Below, piece by piece: positions 61,705 to 64,000 of a DNA stretch of 64,000 nucleotides (its first letter is position 1; every line of letters starts with the position of its first letter). The notes below the pieces were generated by a model. That model was given only the letters and a program-made list of their open reading frames with translations, was not told where the DNA came from and did no database searches. Source of the stretch: DTDX01 sp964608455 (GTDB lineage Archaea > Thermoproteota > Bathyarchaeia > 40CM-2-53-6 > DTDX01); the NCBI GenBank assembly GCA_964608455.1, contig CAZSNM010000003.1:10665-74664 (forward strand), given 5' to 3'. A program made the position numbers and the translations under genes.

Positions 61705-62602
61705 ATTCTAAAGCCTCCTTTAAATTTATTTGAATTGGACCCAATTTTCCACCAAAATTAACTGCACTTATTTTTTTAACTCCCTTAACTTGAGATGCAG
61801 CTTTAATTCCAGCAGCTGTAGCTTTCTTTAAAATTTTTGTAGTAACACTATTAAAAACTATTTCATAAACGCTATTAACACCTTCAGGAACCTTGCTGTC
61901 TTCAATAATATTTCTTAAAGCTGGACAATACGGATGATTTGTTGAGGCTGGAAGCTTATATTTTCTAGCGCCAACTTTAGATCCCGACCTGCATATTCCA
62001 CCTGGAAAAGGAAGAATAACACCTTCAATTTTTTGAATTGCTTCAACAGCTTTTTCAGCAGCTTCTAAAGCAGCTTTTCTATCCTCAGCCATTATAAGAA
62101 AGTTTCCTCCAGCCACACCCTTTCTAACACCAAACTTATCCTCTATGATGAATTCTCCTTCCATAACAGGTATTCTCCAAATTTTTCTTCCAGCTAAAAC
62201 ATCGCTTTTTTCAAATCCATCTCCAAATAATTTAATTGCTCGACCAACCTTTAATCTTTTTTTAGCTTGAGGCATAGCATCGAAAGCAGCTGTAGTTGGG
62301 CAAGTTAATACACATTGTCCTAAACGACTTATCATTTGAAGTTTTAAAGCACTTCCAAATCGATGATAAATCTGAATGTAAACTCCTGGTCTATTATCAG
62401 GCGTTTCATTTGGAGGAACAATAGGTCCTTCAACACCTGCTTCAGCAGGTGACATAATTATAGAGGAGGCAAATCCTGTAGCTGTTTTAGCAGCTGTTAA
62501 AGCCCATTTTTCATTTTCAGCCGTAATTAAAATTCTTGAGGCCCACATTGGAAAGGCTTCAGCAAAATCATTATCATCAATTTCTACATCTCCAATTTTC
62601 AA
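61694..62602 (-). CDS. ftr: Formylmethanofuran:tetrahydromethanopterin formyltransferase
   Basis: A 302-residue Ftr that moves the formyl group between methanofuran and H4MPT in archaeal C1 metabolism. VEIDDNDFAEAFPMWASRILITA, TGFASSIIMSPAEAGVEG, VYIQIYHRFG, CVLTCPTTAAFDA and FPGGICRSGSKVGARKY are diagnostic. Length matches the family. It may run toward CO2 reduction (Wood-Ljungdahl or methanogenesis) or oxidation; no mcr genes are in the window. mtd, coding for a later step, begins at 63914. Confidence 0.96.
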   Translation of the reverse strand: MKIGDVEIDDNDFAEAFPMWASRILITAENEKWALTAAKTATGFASSIIMSPAEAGVEGPIVPPNETPDNRPGVYIQIYHRFGSALKLQMISRLGQCVLTCPTTAAFDAMPQAKKRLKVGRAIKLFGDGFEKSDVLAGRKIWRIPVMEGEFIIEDKFGVRKGVAGGNFLIMAEDRKAALEAAEKAVEAIQKIEGVILPFPGGICRSGSKVGARKYKLPASTNHPYCPALRNIIEDSKVPEGVNSVYEIVFNSVTTKILKKATAAGIKAASQVKGVKKISAVNFGGKLGPIQINLKEALESNP

Positions 62603-62713
62603 GTTAGACCCCCCTTACTTTTTAATAGTCTTTACATTAGCATTTAAACTTTATTTTTAAATTTATTATTAAAGAGTTTTAGGATGCGAAAGAAACAAAA
62701 GTGTATGAAGCCA

Positions 62714-63805
62714 TTACATAGTGTTTTGTTTTGATAAATAATTTTTATTTAAGATTTTCAAAGTTTGCTCATAATATTCTTCTTTACCGCTATAAGTTAA
62801 AACAATTTGATAAAACTTTTTTCCATTTGGTAATTCAACAAGCTCTAAGTTTCCTTTAGCATAAATTTTATCATTTTTTTCAGCCTGCATCCTAAATTCT
62901 TCTACATAAGATACTATAAAATCTACTTGAGGAACTTTAACCCCTTCAATTTTTTCAGCTTCAATTTTATATATAGAAGGCATAAAGAATGAGTCAGAGT
63001 CATCAACAACTTCTCCTATTACCGAAGCCCATCCAAGTTTTTTAATTTTTAATGGTATAGAAGGTTGAGTGGAAAGTTCTTCATCGCTTTTAACAGGTTC
63101 AAACTCCACCTTTATTCTTCTGCTAAAACTTTTATCAATGAGGACACCATAAATTAATTTTCTTTTTTGATGATTAAAAAATTCTTTTAAGGATAAATTT
63201 TTAAATTTCCATTTTTCTTTAAATGGTAGGATTTCAAATTCATTAGCCATAAAATTTTTTTCAGCATAAATTTCTTTTAGAACTTTTTTTAATTCAAGCA
63301 ATTGTTTTCTACCATATATAATAAAATCCAAGTCAGAATGTTTTGGATGATAAAAATCATGAAGAATAGACCCAAAAACTCCAAAATCATTAATGGATAA
63401 TTTTGAGCGATTTAAAATTTCTAACAAAACTTTATGAAGAGCTTTCATTAACTCATCATTTTCATTCTTATAAAAAATAGTTTTTAATTTTTCATCAGGA
63501 AACCTAACTTGAAAAATCTGATTTTTCTTTAATCCAACTAATTCATTTTTAAGATAAGGAAGAGACACCTGATATTCAGGGAAATTTTCTTTAATAAAAA
63601 TTATTCCTTCATGCTCATAAAACTTAAAATATTTTTCTTTTTGAAAATTTTCTCTTAAAGCTTTAGGGTTTTTAGAGTTAAATATGCTTGAAGAAGCATA
63701 TTCAGCATCGCAAACAAAACCATTTGTTGGATGTGTATATCCTAAAACTCTAAATATTATTTTTTCTTTGGAAATCAACGCATCTCTATCTTTAATTATT
63801 CTCAT
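62714..63805 (-). CDS. Nucleotidyltransferase-fold protein, paralogue 3
   Basis: A 363-residue member of the same family as the two genes at 59635-61704, but on the opposite strand. GYTHPTNGFVCDAEYAS occupies the N-terminal motif, and VFGSILHDFY (GS 145-146) with SDLDFIIYG (D158, D160) forms the active site. The C-terminal part has NDKIYAKGNLELV. It lies between ftr and mtd. Whether the three copies act on the same substrate is unknown. Confidence 0.75.
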   Translation of the reverse strand: MRIIKDRDALISKEKIIFRVLGYTHPTNGFVCDAEYASSSIFNSKNPKALRENFQKEKYFKFYEHEGIIFIKENFPEYQVSLPYLKNELVGLKKNQIFQVRFPDEKLKTIFYKNENDELMKALHKVLLEILNRSKLSINDFGVFGSILHDFYHPKHSDLDFIIYGRKQLLELKKVLKEIYAEKNFMANEFEILPFKEKWKFKNLSLKEFFNHQKRKLIYGVLIDKSFSRRIKVEFEPVKSDEELSTQPSIPLKIKKLGWASVIGEVVDDSDSFFMPSIYKIEAEKIEGVKVPQVDFIVSYVEEFRMQAEKNDKIYAKGNLELVELPNGKKFYQIVLTYSGKEEYYEQTLKILNKNYLSKQNTM

Positions 63806-63913
63806 AGTTTAACAAACCTAAACCTTTTAAAGTAAAAGTAATAGATTTAAAATTTAATAGGTTAAAATTAAGATTTATGTTTAAAAATTAAGGTTTGTTT
63901 AAGGTGAGTAAAT

Positions 63914-64000
63914 TTGCCAGTTAAAATTGGATTTGCAAAACTTGGAAATATAGGCGCCGCTCCATTATTAGAGTTTCTTTTAGATGAAAGAGCTGAAAGA
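63914..64000 (+). CDS. mtd: F420-dependent methylene-H4MPT dehydrogenase, 5' part
   Basis: The window ends 29 codons into this gene. From a TTG at 63914, preceded by AAGGTGAG, it reads PVKIGFAKLGNIGAAPLLE then FLLDERAER, matching the highly conserved N-terminus of Mtd. The enzyme reduces methenyl-H4MPT with reduced F420. With ftr it shows a tetrahydromethanopterin C1 pathway and use of coenzyme F420. Confidence 0.92.
   Translation, partial: MPVKIGFAKLGNIGAAPLLEFLLDERAER

Noticed and set aside
1..64000. CRISPR arrays, insertion sequences and tandem repeats
   Set aside because: No regularly spaced repeats, transposase genes or terminal repeats were recognised on either strand.

Overview
The window is a strongly AT-rich piece of an archaeal chromosome. 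The archaeal assignment rests on eL15, eL14, eL18, eL19 and eL32, RNA polymerase subunits Rpo3 and Rpo10, TFB, Gar1, Cbf5, archaeal-type MAT, SmAP, RtcB with archease, and intron-bearing tRNA genes. An Rpn11-like JAMM protease, a probable splicing-endonuclease intron in cbf5, and Ftr plus Mtd of the H4MPT C1 pathway together suggest a TACK-lineage anaerobe such as a Bathyarchaeia member. That lineage call is inference. A run of exactly 100 Ns (44522-44621) and several single-lesion genes show a draft assembly, probably a metagenome bin.

Layout. 1-5.2 kb: Rpn11-like fragment, eL15, malic enzyme, then gar1-tfb-hypB and a PfkB kinase. 5.3-14.2 kb, minus strand: uS13-uS4, rpo3-eL18-uL13-uS9-rpo10-uS2, then MEMO, mevalonate kinase, type 2 IPP isomerase and class II HMG-CoA reductase. 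Two small membrane-protein genes on the plus strand occupy the slot where uS11 normally lies. 14.3-15.8 kb: speD-bpsA for branched polyamines; the speD start codon sits in the loop of a long RNA hairpin. 16.5-29.6 kb: tRNA-Ser(GGA), cbf5, then a minus-strand ribosomal and Sec block (eL14, cmk, EMC3-like insertase, secY, uL15 ... uL2). Several universal ribosomal genes are missing from their usual slots.

29.7-40.1 kb: PGI/PMI, rtcB-archease, tRNA-Ser(UGA), cutA, valS, a CPBP protease, SAM synthetase beside a divergent HTH-CBS regulator, and a YchF-like GTPase. 40.2-48.4 kb: an accessory region with UDP-GlcNAc epimerase, a processive-type membrane GT2, a KaiC-like ATPase, large surface proteins, a GH8-like hydrolase and two decayed genes; it looks like an extracellular polysaccharide locus. 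48.5-52.7 kb: tRNA-Thr, thiL, a Lon-like protease, a PAC2 protein, an Sm-like protein and an AK6-like kinase. 52.7-59.4 kb: four glycosyltransferases, one GpgS-like, a frameshifted HAD phosphatase and a small mechanosensitive-type channel, suggesting glycosylglycerate-type compatible solutes. 59.6-64 kb: three paralogous nucleotidyltransferases interleaved with ftr and the start of mtd.

The most unusual items are the roughly 28-bp hairpin presenting the speD start codon, the 17-nt bulge-helix-bulge intron that splits the catalytic Asp codon of cbf5, and two serine tRNA genes that each appear to carry two very short introns, one of them beside rtcB-archease. RtcB is the ligase expected to join such exons.
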